A program made the translations under genes and the position numbers. A stretch of 64,000 nt of DNA from Apostichopus japonicus (taxonomy: Eukaryota > Echinodermata > Holothuroidea > Aspidochirotida > Stichopodidae): positions 21,501,917 through 21,565,916 of the forward strand of contig NC_092571.1 of NCBI RefSeq assembly GCF_037975245.1. Direction: 5' to 3'. This document shows, piece after piece, positions 9,611 through 22,707 of the stretch; the stretch's first letter is position 1, and each line of letters begins with the position of its first letter. The notes beneath the pieces are model-generated. The model was given only the letters and a program-made list of their open reading frames with translations, had not been told where the DNA came from and did no database searches.

Positions 9611-11062
9611 GCCGATCTTTTACAGCAAGTGCCTACACGGGGAGCTGTAAGTATTAGTTAATCCACCTAATATCTCAGTCCATACAGTGGCGCGATGGCT
9701 TGGCGCACTGTGCGAGCTGATGATCGAGACTCTCTTTTGCATCCGTGGTTCGAACCCCGGGTGATGACGTCTTTTACAGCAAGTGCCTACACGGGGAGCT
9801 GTAAGTATTAGTTAATCCACCTAATATCTCAGTCCATACAGTGGCGCGATGGCTTGGCGCACTGTGCGAGCTGATGATCGAGACTCTCTTTTGCATCCGT
9901 GGTTCGAACCCCGGGTGATGACGTCTTTTGCCGATCTTTTACAGCAAGTGCCTACACGGGGAGCTGTAAGTATTAGTTAATCCACCTAATATCTCAGTCC
10001 ATACAGTGGCGCGATGGCTTGGCGCACTGTGCGAGCTGATGATCGAGACTCTCTTTTGCATCCGTGGTTCGAACCCCGGGTGATGACGTCTTTTGCCGAT
10101 CTTTTACAGCAAGTGCCTACACGGGGAGCTGTAAGTATTAGTTAATCCACCTAACATCTCAGTCCATACAGTGGCGCGATGGCTTGGCGCACTGTGCGAG
10201 CTGATGATCGAGACTCTCTTTTGCATCCGTGGTTCGAACCCCGGGTGATGACGTCTTTTGCCGATCTTTTACAGCAAGTGCCTACACGGGGAGCTGTAAG
10301 TATTAGTTAATCCACCTAATATCTCAGTCCATACAGTGGCGCGATGGCTTGGCGCACTGTGCGAGCTGATGATCGAGACTCTCTTTTGCATCCGTGGTTC
10401 GAACCCCGGGTGATGACGTCTTTTACAGCAAGTGCCTACACGGGGAGCTGTAAGTATTAGTTAATCCACCTAATATCTCAGTCCATACAGTGGCGCGATG
10501 GCTTGGCGCACTGTGCGAGCTGATGATCGAGACTCTCTTTTGCATCCGTGGTTCGAACCCCGGGTGATGACGTCTTTTGCCGATCTTTTACAGCAAGTGC
10601 CTACACGGGGAGCTGTAAGTATTAGTTAATCCACCTAATATCTCAGTCCATACAGTGGCGCGATGGCTTGGCGCACTGTGCGAGCTGATGATCGAGACTC
10701 TCTTTTGCATCCGTGGTTCGAACCCCGGGTGATGACGTCTTTTACAGCAAGTGCCTACACGGGGAGCTGTAAGTATTAGTTAATCCACCTAACATCTCAG
10801 TCCATACAGTGGCGCGATGGCTTGGCGCACTGTGCGAGCTGATGATCGAGACTCTCTTTTGCATCCGTGGTTCGAACCCCGGGTGATGACGTCTTTTGCC
10901 GATCTTTTACAGCAAGTGCCTACACGGGGAGCTGTAAGTATTAGTTAATCCACCTAACATCTCAGTCCATACAGTGGCGCGATGGCTTGGCGCACTGTGC
11001 GAGCTGATGATCGAGACTCTCTTTTGCATCCGTGGTTCGAACCCCGGGTGATGACGTCTTTT
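9611..11062 (+). repeat. HOR-B copy 2, nine monomers before divergence
   Basis: Order L, S, L, L CCTAAC, L, S, L, S CCTAAC, L CCTAAC matches the first nine units of 6400-8016. The tenth unit is then S CCATCT instead of L, marking the end of the 3211-bp super-repeat. The segment from 10313 also belongs to the 7335-bp duplication. Confidence 0.86.
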
Positions 11063-14000
11063 ACAGCAAGTGCCTACACGGGGAGCTGTAAGTATTAGTT
11101 AATCCATCTAATATCTCAGTCCATACAGTGGCGCGATGGCTTGGCGCACTGTGCGAGCTGATGATCGAGACTCTCTTTTGCATCCGTGGTTCGAACCCCG
11201 GGTGATGACGTCTTTTGCCGATCTTTTACAGCAAGTGCCTACACGGGGAGCTGTAAGTATTAGTTAATCCATCTAATATCTCAGTCCATACAGTGGCGCG
11301 ATGGCTTGGCGCACTGTGCGAGCTGATGATCGAGACTCTCTTTTGCATCCGTGGTTCGAACCCCGGGTGATGACGTCTTTTGCCGATCTTTTACAGCAAG
11401 TGCCTACACGGGGAGCTGTAAGTATTAGTTAATCCACCTAATATCTCAGTCCATACAGTGGCGCGATGGCTTGGCGCACTGTGCGAGCTGATGATCGAGA
11501 CTCTCTTTTGCATCCGTGGTTCGAACCCCGGGTGATGACGTCTTTTACAGCAAGTGCCTACACGGGGAGCTGTAAGTATTAGTTAATCCATCTAATATCT
11601 CAGTCCATATAGTGGCGCGATGGCTTGGCGCACTGTGCGAGCTGATGATCGAGACTCTCTTTTGCATCCGTGGTTCGAACCCCGGGTGATGACGTCTTTT
11701 GCCGATCTTTTACAGCAAGTGCCTACACGGGGAGCTGTAAGTATTAGTTAATCCACCTAATATCTCAGTCCATACAGTGGCGCGATGGCTTGGCGCACTG
11801 TGCGAGCTGATGATCGAGACTCTCTTTTGCATCCGTGGTTCGAACCCCGGGTGATGACGTCTTTTACAGCAAGTGCCTACACGGGGAGCTGTAAGTATTA
11901 GTTAATCCACCTAACATCTCAGTCCATACAGTGGCGCGATGGCTTGGCGCACTGTGCGAGCTGATGATCGAGACTCTCTTTTGCATCCGTGGTTCGAACC
12001 CCGGGTGATGACGTCTTTTGCCGATCTTTTACAGCAAGTGCCTACACGGGGAGCTGTAAGTATTAGTTAATCCACCAACATCTCAGTCCATACAGTGGCG
12101 CGATGGCTTGGCGCACTGTGCGAGCTGATGATCGAGACTCTCTTTTGCATCCGTGGTTCGAACCCCGGGTGATGACGTCTTTTACAGCAAGTGCCTACAC
12201 GGGGAGCTGTAAGTATTAGTTAATCCACCTAATATCTCAGTCCATACAGTGGCGCGATGGCTTGGCGCACTCTGCGAGCTGATGATCGAGACTCTCTTTT
12301 GCATCCGTGGTTCGAACCCCGGGTGATGACGTCTTTTGCCGATCTTTTACAGCAAGTGCCTACACGGGGAGCTGTAAGTATTAGTTAATCCACCTAATAT
12401 CTCAGTCCATACAGTGGCGCGATGGCTTGGCGCACTGTGCGAGCTGATGATCGAGACTCTCTTTTGCATCCGTGGTTCGAACCCCGGGTGATGACGTCTT
12501 TTACAGCAAGTGCCTACACGGGGAGCTGTAAGTATTAGTTAATCCACCTAATATCTCAGTCCATACAGTGGCGCGATGGCTTGGCGCACTGTGCGAGCTG
12601 ATGATCGAGACTCTCTTTTGCATCCGTGGTTCGAACCCCGGGTGATGACGTCTTTTGCCGATCTTTTACAGCAAGTGCCTACACGGGGAGCTGTAAGTAT
12701 TAGTTAATCCACCTAACATCTCAGTCCATACAGTGGCGCGATGGCTTGGCGCACTGTGCGAGCTGATGATCGAGACTCTCTTTTGCATCCGTGGTTCGAA
12801 CCCCGGGTGATGACGTCTTTTGCCGATCTTTTACAGCAAGTGCCTACACGGGGAGCTGTAAGTATTAGTTAATCCACCTAATATCTCAGTCCATACAGTG
12901 GCGCGATGGCTTGGCGCACTGTGCGAGCTGATGATCGAGACTCTCTTTTGCATCCGTGGTTCGAACCCCGGGTGATGACGTCTTTTGCCGATCTTTTACA
13001 GCAAGTGCCTACACGGGGAGCTGTAAGTATTAGTTAATCCACCTAATATCTCAGTCCATACAGTGGCGCGATGGCTTGGCGCACTGTGCGAGCTGATGAT
13101 CGAGACTCTCTTTTGCATCCGTGGTTCGAACCCCGGGTGATGACGTCTTTTACAGCAAGTGCCTACACGGGGAGCTGTAAGTATTAGTTAATCCACCTAA
13201 CATCTCAGTCCATACAGTGGCGCGATGGCTTGGCGCACTGTGCGAGCTGATGATCGAGACTCTCTTTTGCATCCGTGGTTCGAACCCCGGGTGATGACGT
13301 CTTTTGCCGATCTTTTACAGCAAGTGCCTACACGGGGAGCTGTAAGTATTAGTTAATCCACCTAACATCTCAGTCCATACAGTGGCGCGATGGCTTGGCG
13401 CACTGTGCGAGCTGATGATCGAGACTCTCTTTTGCATCCGTGGTTCGAACCCCGGGTGATGACGTCTTTTACAGCAAGTGCCTACACGGGGAGCTGTAAG
13501 TATTAGTTAATCCATCTAATATCTCAGTCCATACAGTGGCGCGATGGCTTGGCGCACTGTGCGAGCTGATGATCGAGACTCTCTTTTGCATCCGTGGTTC
13601 GAACCCCGGGTGATGACGTCTTTTGCCGATCTTTTACAGCAAGTGCCTACACGGGGAGCTGTAAGTATTAGTTAATCCAGCTAATATCTCAGTCCATACA
13701 GTGGCGCGATGGCTTGGCGCACTGTGCGAGCTGATGATCGAGACTCTCTTTTGCATCCGTGGTTCGAACCCCGGGTGATGACGTCTTTTACAGCAAGTGC
13801 CTACACGGGGAGCTGTAAGTATTAGTTAATCCACCTAACATCTCAGTCCATACAGTGGCGCGATGGCTTGGCGCACTGTGCGAGCTGATGATCGAGACTC
13901 TCTTTTGCATCCGTGGTTCGAACCCCGGGTGATGACGTCTTTTGCCGATCTTTTACAGCAAGTGCCTACACGGGGAGCTGTAAGTATTAGTTAATCCACC

Positions 14001-15372
14001 AACATCTCAGTCCATACAGTGGCGCGATGGCTTGGCGCACTGTGCGAGCTGATGATCGAGACTCTCTTTTGCATCCGTGGTTCGAACCCCGGGTGATGAC
14101 GTCTTTTACAGCAAGTGCCTACACGGGGAGCTGTAAGTATTAGTTAATCCACCTAATATCTCAGTCCATACAGTGGCGTGATGGCTTGGCGCACTGTGCG
14201 AGCTGATGATCGAGACTCTCTTTTGCATCCGTGGTTCGAACCCCGGGTGATGACGTCTTTTGCCGATCTTTTACAGCAAGTGCCTACACGGGGAGCTGTA
14301 AGTATTAGTTAATCCAGCTAATATCTCAGTCCATACAGTGGCGCGATGGCTTGGCGCACTGTGCGAGCTGATGATCGAGACTCTCTTTTGCATCCGTGGT
14401 TCGAACCCCGGGTGATGACGTCTTTTACAGCAAGTGCCTACACGGGGAGCTGTAAGTATTAGTTAATCCACCTAATATCTCAGTCCATACAGTGGCGCGA
14501 TGGCTTGGCGCACTGTGCGAGCTGATGATCGAGACTCTCTTTTGCATCCGTGGTTCGAACCCCGGGTGATGACGTCTTTTACAGCAAGTGCCTACACGGG
14601 GAGCTGTAAGTATTAGTTAATCCACCTAATATCTCAGTCCATACAGTGGCGCGATGGCTTGGCGCACTGTGCGAGCTGATGATCGAGACTCTCTTTTGCA
14701 TCCGTGGTTCGAACCCCGGGTGATGACGTCTTTTGCCGATCTTTTACAGCAAGTGCCTACACGGGGAGCTGTAAGTATTAGTTAATCCACCTAATATCTC
14801 AGTCCATACAGTGGCGCGATGGCTTGGCGCACTGTGCGAGCTGATGATCGAGACTCTCTTTTGCATCCGTGGTTCGAACCCCGGGTGATGACGTCTTTTA
14901 CAGCAAGTGCCTACACGGGGAGCTGTAAGTATTAGTTAATCCACCTAATATCTCAGTCCATACAGTGGCGCGATGGCTTGGCGCACTGTGCGAGCTGATG
15001 ATCGAGACTCTCTTTTGCATCCGTGGTTCGAACCCCGGGTGATGACGTCTTTTGCCGATCTTTTACAGCAAGTGCCTACACGGGGAGCTGTAAGTATTAG
15101 TTAATCCACCTAATATCTCAGTCCATACAGTGGCGCGATGGCTTGGCGCACTGTGCGAGCTGATGATCGAGACTCTCTTTTGCATCCGTGGTTCGAACCC
15201 CGGGTGATGACGTCTTTTACAGCAAGTGCCTACACGGGGAGCTGTAAGTATTAGTTAATCCACCTAATATCTCAGTCCATACAGTGGCGCGATGGCTTGG
15301 CGCACTGTGCGAGCTGATGATCGAGACTCTCTTTTGCATCCGTGGTTCGAACCCCGGGTGATGACGTCTTTT
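10313..15372 (+). repeat. 7335-bp-offset duplication, left copy
   Basis: Every unit class and marker here reappears at 17648-22707. The two best anchors are a rare CATATAGTGG (11605 and 18940) and a GCGTGATGG (14179 and 21514), both exactly 7335 bp apart. Shared order includes S CCATCT, L CCATCT, the CATATAG unit, CCACCAAC, ACTCTGCG, two CCAGCT units and an S-S pair at 14427-14734. I noticed no base difference over about 5 kb. Whether this is a true duplication or an unmerged contig overlap is discussed in the findings. Confidence 0.9.
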
Positions 15373-17547
15373 GCCGATCTTTACAGCAAGTGCCTACACG
15401 GGGAGCTGTAAGTATTAGTTAATCCACCAACATCTCAGTCCATACAGTGGCGCGATGGCTTGGCGCACTGTGCGAGCTGATGATCGAGACTCTCTTTTGC
15501 ATCCGTGGTTCGAACCCCGGGTGATGACCGTCTTTTACAGCAAGTGCCTACACGGGGAGCTGTAAGTATTAGTTAATCCACCTAATATCTCAGTCCATAC
15601 AGTGGCGCGATGGCTTGGCGCACTGTGCGAGCTGATGATCGAGACTCTCTTTTGCATCCGTGGTTCGAACCCCGGTGATGACGTCTTTTGCCGATCTTTT
15701 ACAGCAAGTGCCTACACGCGGGAGCTGTAAGTATTAGTTAATCCACCTAATATCTCAGTCCATACAGTGGCGCGATGGCTTGGCGCACTGTGCGAGCTGA
15801 TGATCGAGACTCTCTTTTGCATCCGTGGTTCGAACCCCGGGTGATGACGTCTTTTACAGCAAGTGCCTACACGGGGAGCTGTAAGTATTAGTTTAATCCA
15901 CCTAATATCTCAGTCCATACAGTGGCGCGATGGCTTGGCGCACTGTGCGAGCTGATGATCGAGACCTCTCTTTTGCATCCCGTGGTTCGAACCCCGGGTG
16001 ATGACGTCTTTTGCCGATCTTTTACAGCAAGTGCCTACACGGGGAGCTGTAAGTATTAGTTAATCCACCTAATATCTCAGTCCATACAGTGGCGCGATGG
16101 CTTGGCGCACTGTGCGAGCTGATGATCGAGACTCTCTTTTGCATCCGTGGTTCGAACCCCGGGTGATGACGTCTTTTACAGCAAGTGCCTACACGGGGAG
16201 CTGTAAGTATTAGTTAATCCACCTAATATCTCAGTCCATACAGTGGCGCGATGGCTTGGCGCACTGTGCGAGCTGATGATCGAGACTCTCTTTTGCATCC
16301 GTGGTTCGAACCCCGGGTGATGACGTCTTTTGCCGATCTTTTACAGCAAGTGCCTACAACGGGGAGCTGTAAGTATTAGTTAATCCACTACTATCTCAGT
16401 CCATACAGTGGCGCGATGGCTTGGCGCCACTGTGCGAGCTGATGATCGAGACTCCTCTTTTGCATCCGTGGTTCGAACCCCGGGTGATGACGTCTTTTAC
16501 AGCAAGTGCCTACACGGGGAGCTGTAAGTATTAGTTAATCCACCTAATATCTCAGTCCATACAGTGGCGCGATGGCTTGGCGCACTGTGCGAGCTGATGA
16601 TCGAGACTCTCTTTTGCATCCGTGGTTCGAACCCCGGGTGATGACGTCTTTTGCCGATCTTTTACAGCAAGTGCCTACACGGGGAGCTGTAAGTATTAGT
16701 TAATCCACCTAACATCTCAGTCCATACAGTGGCGCGATGGCTTGGCGCACTGTGCGAGCTGATGATCGAGACTCTCTTTTGCATCCGTGGTTCGAAACCC
16801 GGGTGATGACGTCTTTTACAGCAAGTGCCTTCACGGGGAGCTGTAAGTATTAGTTAATCCACCTAATATCTCAGTCCATACAGTGGCGCGATGGCTTGGC
16901 GCACTGTGCGAGCTGATGATCGAGACTCTCTTTTGCATCCGTGGTTCGAACCCCGGTTGATGACGTCTTTTGCCGATCTTTTACAGCAAGTGCCTACACG
17001 GGGAGCTGTAAGTATTAGTTAATCCACCTAATATCTCAGTCCATACAGTGGCGCGATGGCTTGGCGCACTGTGCGAGCTGATGATCGAGACTCTCTTTTG
17101 CATCCGTGGTTCGAACCCCGGGTGATGACGTCTTTTACAGCAAGTGCCTACACGGGGAGCTGTAAGTATTAGTTAATCCACCTAATATCTCAGTCCATAC
17201 AGTGGCGCGATGGCTTTGCGCACTGTGCGAGCTGATGATCGAGACTCTCTTTTGCATCCGTGGTTCGAACCCCGGGTGATGACGTCTTTTGCCGATCTTT
17301 TACAGCAAGTGCCTACACGGGGAGCTGTAAGTATTAGTTAATCCACCTAATATCTCAGTCCATACAGTGGCGCGATGGCTTGGCGCACTGTGCGAGCTGA
17401 TGATCGAGACTCTCTTTTGCATCCGTGGTTCGAACCCCGGGTGATGACGTCTTTTGCCGATCTTTTACAGCAAGTGTCTACACGGGGAGCTGTAAGTATT
17501 AGTTAATCCACTAATATCTCAGTCCATACAGTGGCGCGATGGCTTGG
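15373..17547 (+). repeat. error-rich contig tail, about 14 satellite monomers
   Basis: The same satellite, but with about 17 odd single-base changes in 2.2 kb, mostly indels inside otherwise invariant sequence: missing T near 15380; GATGACCGTC (15523); CCCCGGTG (15670); ACACGCGGG; GTTTAATCC; GACCTCTC; CATCCCGTGG; CTACAACGG; GCGCCACTG; ACTCCTC; then substitutions to 17477. Elsewhere in the window single-base indels in these positions are rare. The pattern is that of an unpolished, low-coverage contig end beside the gap, so variants here should not be used. Confidence 0.85.
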
Positions 17548-17647
17548 NNNNNNNNNNNNNNNNNNNNNNNNNNNNNNNNNNNNNNNNNNNNNNNNNNNNN
17601 NNNNNNNNNNNNNNNNNNNNNNNNNNNNNNNNNNNNNNNNNNNNNNN
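17548..17647. other. assembly gap of exactly 100 N
   Basis: There are exactly 100 undetermined bases between two parts of the same satellite. A round 100-N run is the usual placeholder for a gap of unknown size, so its length should not be read as a measurement. The left side stops just inside the tRNA-like core of a unit (at ATGGCTTGG). The right side resumes at CACCTAATATC, upstream of the core. True content is unknown and may even be negative (overlapping contig ends). Confidence 0.99.
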
Positions 17648-20600
17648 CACCTAATATCTCAGTCCATACAGTGGCGCGATGGCTTGGCGCACTGTGCGAG
17701 CTGATGATCGAGACTCTCTTTTGCATCCGTGGTTCGAACCCCGGGTGATGACGTCTTTTACAGCAAGTGCCTACACGGGGAGCTGTAAGTATTAGTTAAT
17801 CCACCTAATATCTCAGTCCATACAGTGGCGCGATGGCTTGGCGCACTGTGCGAGCTGATGATCGAGACTCTCTTTTGCATCCGTGGTTCGAACCCCGGGT
17901 GATGACGTCTTTTGCCGATCTTTTACAGCAAGTGCCTACACGGGGAGCTGTAAGTATTAGTTAATCCACCTAATATCTCAGTCCATACAGTGGCGCGATG
18001 GCTTGGCGCACTGTGCGAGCTGATGATCGAGACTCTCTTTTGCATCCGTGGTTCGAACCCCGGGTGATGACGTCTTTTACAGCAAGTGCCTACACGGGGA
18101 GCTGTAAGTATTAGTTAATCCACCTAACATCTCAGTCCATACAGTGGCGCGATGGCTTGGCGCACTGTGCGAGCTGATGATCGAGACTCTCTTTTGCATC
18201 CGTGGTTCGAACCCCGGGTGATGACGTCTTTTGCCGATCTTTTACAGCAAGTGCCTACACGGGGAGCTGTAAGTATTAGTTAATCCACCTAACATCTCAG
18301 TCCATACAGTGGCGCGATGGCTTGGCGCACTGTGCGAGCTGATGATCGAGACTCTCTTTTGCATCCGTGGTTCGAACCCCGGGTGATGACGTCTTTTACA
18401 GCAAGTGCCTACACGGGGAGCTGTAAGTATTAGTTAATCCATCTAATATCTCAGTCCATACAGTGGCGCGATGGCTTGGCGCACTGTGCGAGCTGATGAT
18501 CGAGACTCTCTTTTGCATCCGTGGTTCGAACCCCGGGTGATGACGTCTTTTGCCGATCTTTTACAGCAAGTGCCTACACGGGGAGCTGTAAGTATTAGTT
18601 AATCCATCTAATATCTCAGTCCATACAGTGGCGCGATGGCTTGGCGCACTGTGCGAGCTGATGATCGAGACTCTCTTTTGCATCCGTGGTTCGAACCCCG
18701 GGTGATGACGTCTTTTGCCGATCTTTTACAGCAAGTGCCTACACGGGGAGCTGTAAGTATTAGTTAATCCACCTAATATCTCAGTCCATACAGTGGCGCG
18801 ATGGCTTGGCGCACTGTGCGAGCTGATGATCGAGACTCTCTTTTGCATCCGTGGTTCGAACCCCGGGTGATGACGTCTTTTACAGCAAGTGCCTACACGG
18901 GGAGCTGTAAGTATTAGTTAATCCATCTAATATCTCAGTCCATATAGTGGCGCGATGGCTTGGCGCACTGTGCGAGCTGATGATCGAGACTCTCTTTTGC
19001 ATCCGTGGTTCGAACCCCGGGTGATGACGTCTTTTGCCGATCTTTTACAGCAAGTGCCTACACGGGGAGCTGTAAGTATTAGTTAATCCACCTAATATCT
19101 CAGTCCATACAGTGGCGCGATGGCTTGGCGCACTGTGCGAGCTGATGATCGAGACTCTCTTTTGCATCCGTGGTTCGAACCCCGGGTGATGACGTCTTTT
19201 ACAGCAAGTGCCTACACGGGGAGCTGTAAGTATTAGTTAATCCACCTAACATCTCAGTCCATACAGTGGCGCGATGGCTTGGCGCACTGTGCGAGCTGAT
19301 GATCGAGACTCTCTTTTGCATCCGTGGTTCGAACCCCGGGTGATGACGTCTTTTGCCGATCTTTTACAGCAAGTGCCTACACGGGGAGCTGTAAGTATTA
19401 GTTAATCCACCAACATCTCAGTCCATACAGTGGCGCGATGGCTTGGCGCACTGTGCGAGCTGATGATCGAGACTCTCTTTTGCATCCGTGGTTCGAACCC
19501 CGGGTGATGACGTCTTTTACAGCAAGTGCCTACACGGGGAGCTGTAAGTATTAGTTAATCCACCTAATATCTCAGTCCATACAGTGGCGCGATGGCTTGG
19601 CGCACTCTGCGAGCTGATGATCGAGACTCTCTTTTGCATCCGTGGTTCGAACCCCGGGTGATGACGTCTTTTGCCGATCTTTTACAGCAAGTGCCTACAC
19701 GGGGAGCTGTAAGTATTAGTTAATCCACCTAATATCTCAGTCCATACAGTGGCGCGATGGCTTGGCGCACTGTGCGAGCTGATGATCGAGACTCTCTTTT
19801 GCATCCGTGGTTCGAACCCCGGGTGATGACGTCTTTTACAGCAAGTGCCTACACGGGGAGCTGTAAGTATTAGTTAATCCACCTAATATCTCAGTCCATA
19901 CAGTGGCGCGATGGCTTGGCGCACTGTGCGAGCTGATGATCGAGACTCTCTTTTGCATCCGTGGTTCGAACCCCGGGTGATGACGTCTTTTGCCGATCTT
20001 TTACAGCAAGTGCCTACACGGGGAGCTGTAAGTATTAGTTAATCCACCTAACATCTCAGTCCATACAGTGGCGCGATGGCTTGGCGCACTGTGCGAGCTG
20101 ATGATCGAGACTCTCTTTTGCATCCGTGGTTCGAACCCCGGGTGATGACGTCTTTTGCCGATCTTTTACAGCAAGTGCCTACACGGGGAGCTGTAAGTAT
20201 TAGTTAATCCACCTAATATCTCAGTCCATACAGTGGCGCGATGGCTTGGCGCACTGTGCGAGCTGATGATCGAGACTCTCTTTTGCATCCGTGGTTCGAA
20301 CCCCGGGTGATGACGTCTTTTGCCGATCTTTTACAGCAAGTGCCTACACGGGGAGCTGTAAGTATTAGTTAATCCACCTAATATCTCAGTCCATACAGTG
20401 GCGCGATGGCTTGGCGCACTGTGCGAGCTGATGATCGAGACTCTCTTTTGCATCCGTGGTTCGAACCCCGGGTGATGACGTCTTTTACAGCAAGTGCCTA
20501 CACGGGGAGCTGTAAGTATTAGTTAATCCACCTAACATCTCAGTCCATACAGTGGCGCGATGGCTTGGCGCACTGTGCGAGCTGATGATCGAGACTCTCT

Positions 20601-22707
20601 TTTGCATCCGTGGTTCGAACCCCGGGTGATGACGTCTTTTGCCGATCTTTTACAGCAAGTGCCTACACGGGGAGCTGTAAGTATTAGTTAATCCACCTAA
20701 CATCTCAGTCCATACAGTGGCGCGATGGCTTGGCGCACTGTGCGAGCTGATGATCGAGACTCTCTTTTGCATCCGTGGTTCGAACCCCGGGTGATGACGT
20801 CTTTTACAGCAAGTGCCTACACGGGGAGCTGTAAGTATTAGTTAATCCATCTAATATCTCAGTCCATACAGTGGCGCGATGGCTTGGCGCACTGTGCGAG
20901 CTGATGATCGAGACTCTCTTTTGCATCCGTGGTTCGAACCCCGGGTGATGACGTCTTTTGCCGATCTTTTACAGCAAGTGCCTACACGGGGAGCTGTAAG
21001 TATTAGTTAATCCAGCTAATATCTCAGTCCATACAGTGGCGCGATGGCTTGGCGCACTGTGCGAGCTGATGATCGAGACTCTCTTTTGCATCCGTGGTTC
21101 GAACCCCGGGTGATGACGTCTTTTACAGCAAGTGCCTACACGGGGAGCTGTAAGTATTAGTTAATCCACCTAACATCTCAGTCCATACAGTGGCGCGATG
21201 GCTTGGCGCACTGTGCGAGCTGATGATCGAGACTCTCTTTTGCATCCGTGGTTCGAACCCCGGGTGATGACGTCTTTTGCCGATCTTTTACAGCAAGTGC
21301 CTACACGGGGAGCTGTAAGTATTAGTTAATCCACCAACATCTCAGTCCATACAGTGGCGCGATGGCTTGGCGCACTGTGCGAGCTGATGATCGAGACTCT
21401 CTTTTGCATCCGTGGTTCGAACCCCGGGTGATGACGTCTTTTACAGCAAGTGCCTACACGGGGAGCTGTAAGTATTAGTTAATCCACCTAATATCTCAGT
21501 CCATACAGTGGCGTGATGGCTTGGCGCACTGTGCGAGCTGATGATCGAGACTCTCTTTTGCATCCGTGGTTCGAACCCCGGGTGATGACGTCTTTTGCCG
21601 ATCTTTTACAGCAAGTGCCTACACGGGGAGCTGTAAGTATTAGTTAATCCAGCTAATATCTCAGTCCATACAGTGGCGCGATGGCTTGGCGCACTGTGCG
21701 AGCTGATGATCGAGACTCTCTTTTGCATCCGTGGTTCGAACCCCGGGTGATGACGTCTTTTACAGCAAGTGCCTACACGGGGAGCTGTAAGTATTAGTTA
21801 ATCCACCTAATATCTCAGTCCATACAGTGGCGCGATGGCTTGGCGCACTGTGCGAGCTGATGATCGAGACTCTCTTTTGCATCCGTGGTTCGAACCCCGG
21901 GTGATGACGTCTTTTACAGCAAGTGCCTACACGGGGAGCTGTAAGTATTAGTTAATCCACCTAATATCTCAGTCCATACAGTGGCGCGATGGCTTGGCGC
22001 ACTGTGCGAGCTGATGATCGAGACTCTCTTTTGCATCCGTGGTTCGAACCCCGGGTGATGACGTCTTTTGCCGATCTTTTACAGCAAGTGCCTACACGGG
22101 GAGCTGTAAGTATTAGTTAATCCACCTAATATCTCAGTCCATACAGTGGCGCGATGGCTTGGCGCACTGTGCGAGCTGATGATCGAGACTCTCTTTTGCA
22201 TCCGTGGTTCGAACCCCGGGTGATGACGTCTTTTACAGCAAGTGCCTACACGGGGAGCTGTAAGTATTAGTTAATCCACCTAATATCTCAGTCCATACAG
22301 TGGCGCGATGGCTTGGCGCACTGTGCGAGCTGATGATCGAGACTCTCTTTTGCATCCGTGGTTCGAACCCCGGGTGATGACGTCTTTTGCCGATCTTTTA
22401 CAGCAAGTGCCTACACGGGGAGCTGTAAGTATTAGTTAATCCACCTAATATCTCAGTCCATACAGTGGCGCGATGGCTTGGCGCACTGTGCGAGCTGATG
22501 ATCGAGACTCTCTTTTGCATCCGTGGTTCGAACCCCGGGTGATGACGTCTTTTACAGCAAGTGCCTACACGGGGAGCTGTAAGTATTAGTTAATCCACCT
22601 AATATCTCAGTCCATACAGTGGCGCGATGGCTTGGCGCACTGTGCGAGCTGATGATCGAGACTCTCTTTTGCATCCGTGGTTCGAACCCCGGGTGATGAC
22701 GTCTTTT
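17648..22707 (+). repeat. 7335-bp-offset duplication, right copy
   Basis: Begins directly at the gap edge with CACCTAATATC, in exact phase with 10313, and follows the left copy unit for unit to the CCACCAAC unit at 22708 (left counterpart 15373). Markers include CATATAG at 18940, ACTCTGCG near 19600, CCAGCT units at 20960 and 21597 and GCGTGATGG at 21514. Confidence 0.9.

Larger units (their letters stand above)
1..17547 (+). repeat. tRNA-derived satellite array, left contig block (about 110 monomers)
   Basis: This block is an uninterrupted head-to-tail array of two monomer classes, S (154 bp, starting ACAGCAAGTG) and L (165 bp, the same with GCCGATCTTTT in front). I count 48 S and 62 L; the first full unit starts at 2 and the last is cut by the N gap. 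All units face the same way, taking A box to B box as forward. Variation is concentrated in a short stretch after ATTAGTTA (forms CCACCTAAT, CCACCTAAC, CCACCTAAA, CCATCTAAT, CCAGCTAAT, CCACCAAC). These variants act as markers for higher-order repeats. No unique DNA, gene or inserted element interrupts the array. What is seen is the repeat; a heterochromatic or pericentromeric location is inference only. Confidence 0.97.

Noticed and set aside
15373-17547. A diverged, older satellite subfamily
   Set aside because: The changes are scattered single-base indels unique to each unit and end at the gap, without shared markers. Consensus error is a better explanation.
17511-17748. Open reading frames of about 70 codons across the N gap
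   Set aside because: About half of each frame is undetermined bases, which cannot contain a called stop; the rest is monomer sequence. Not a gene.
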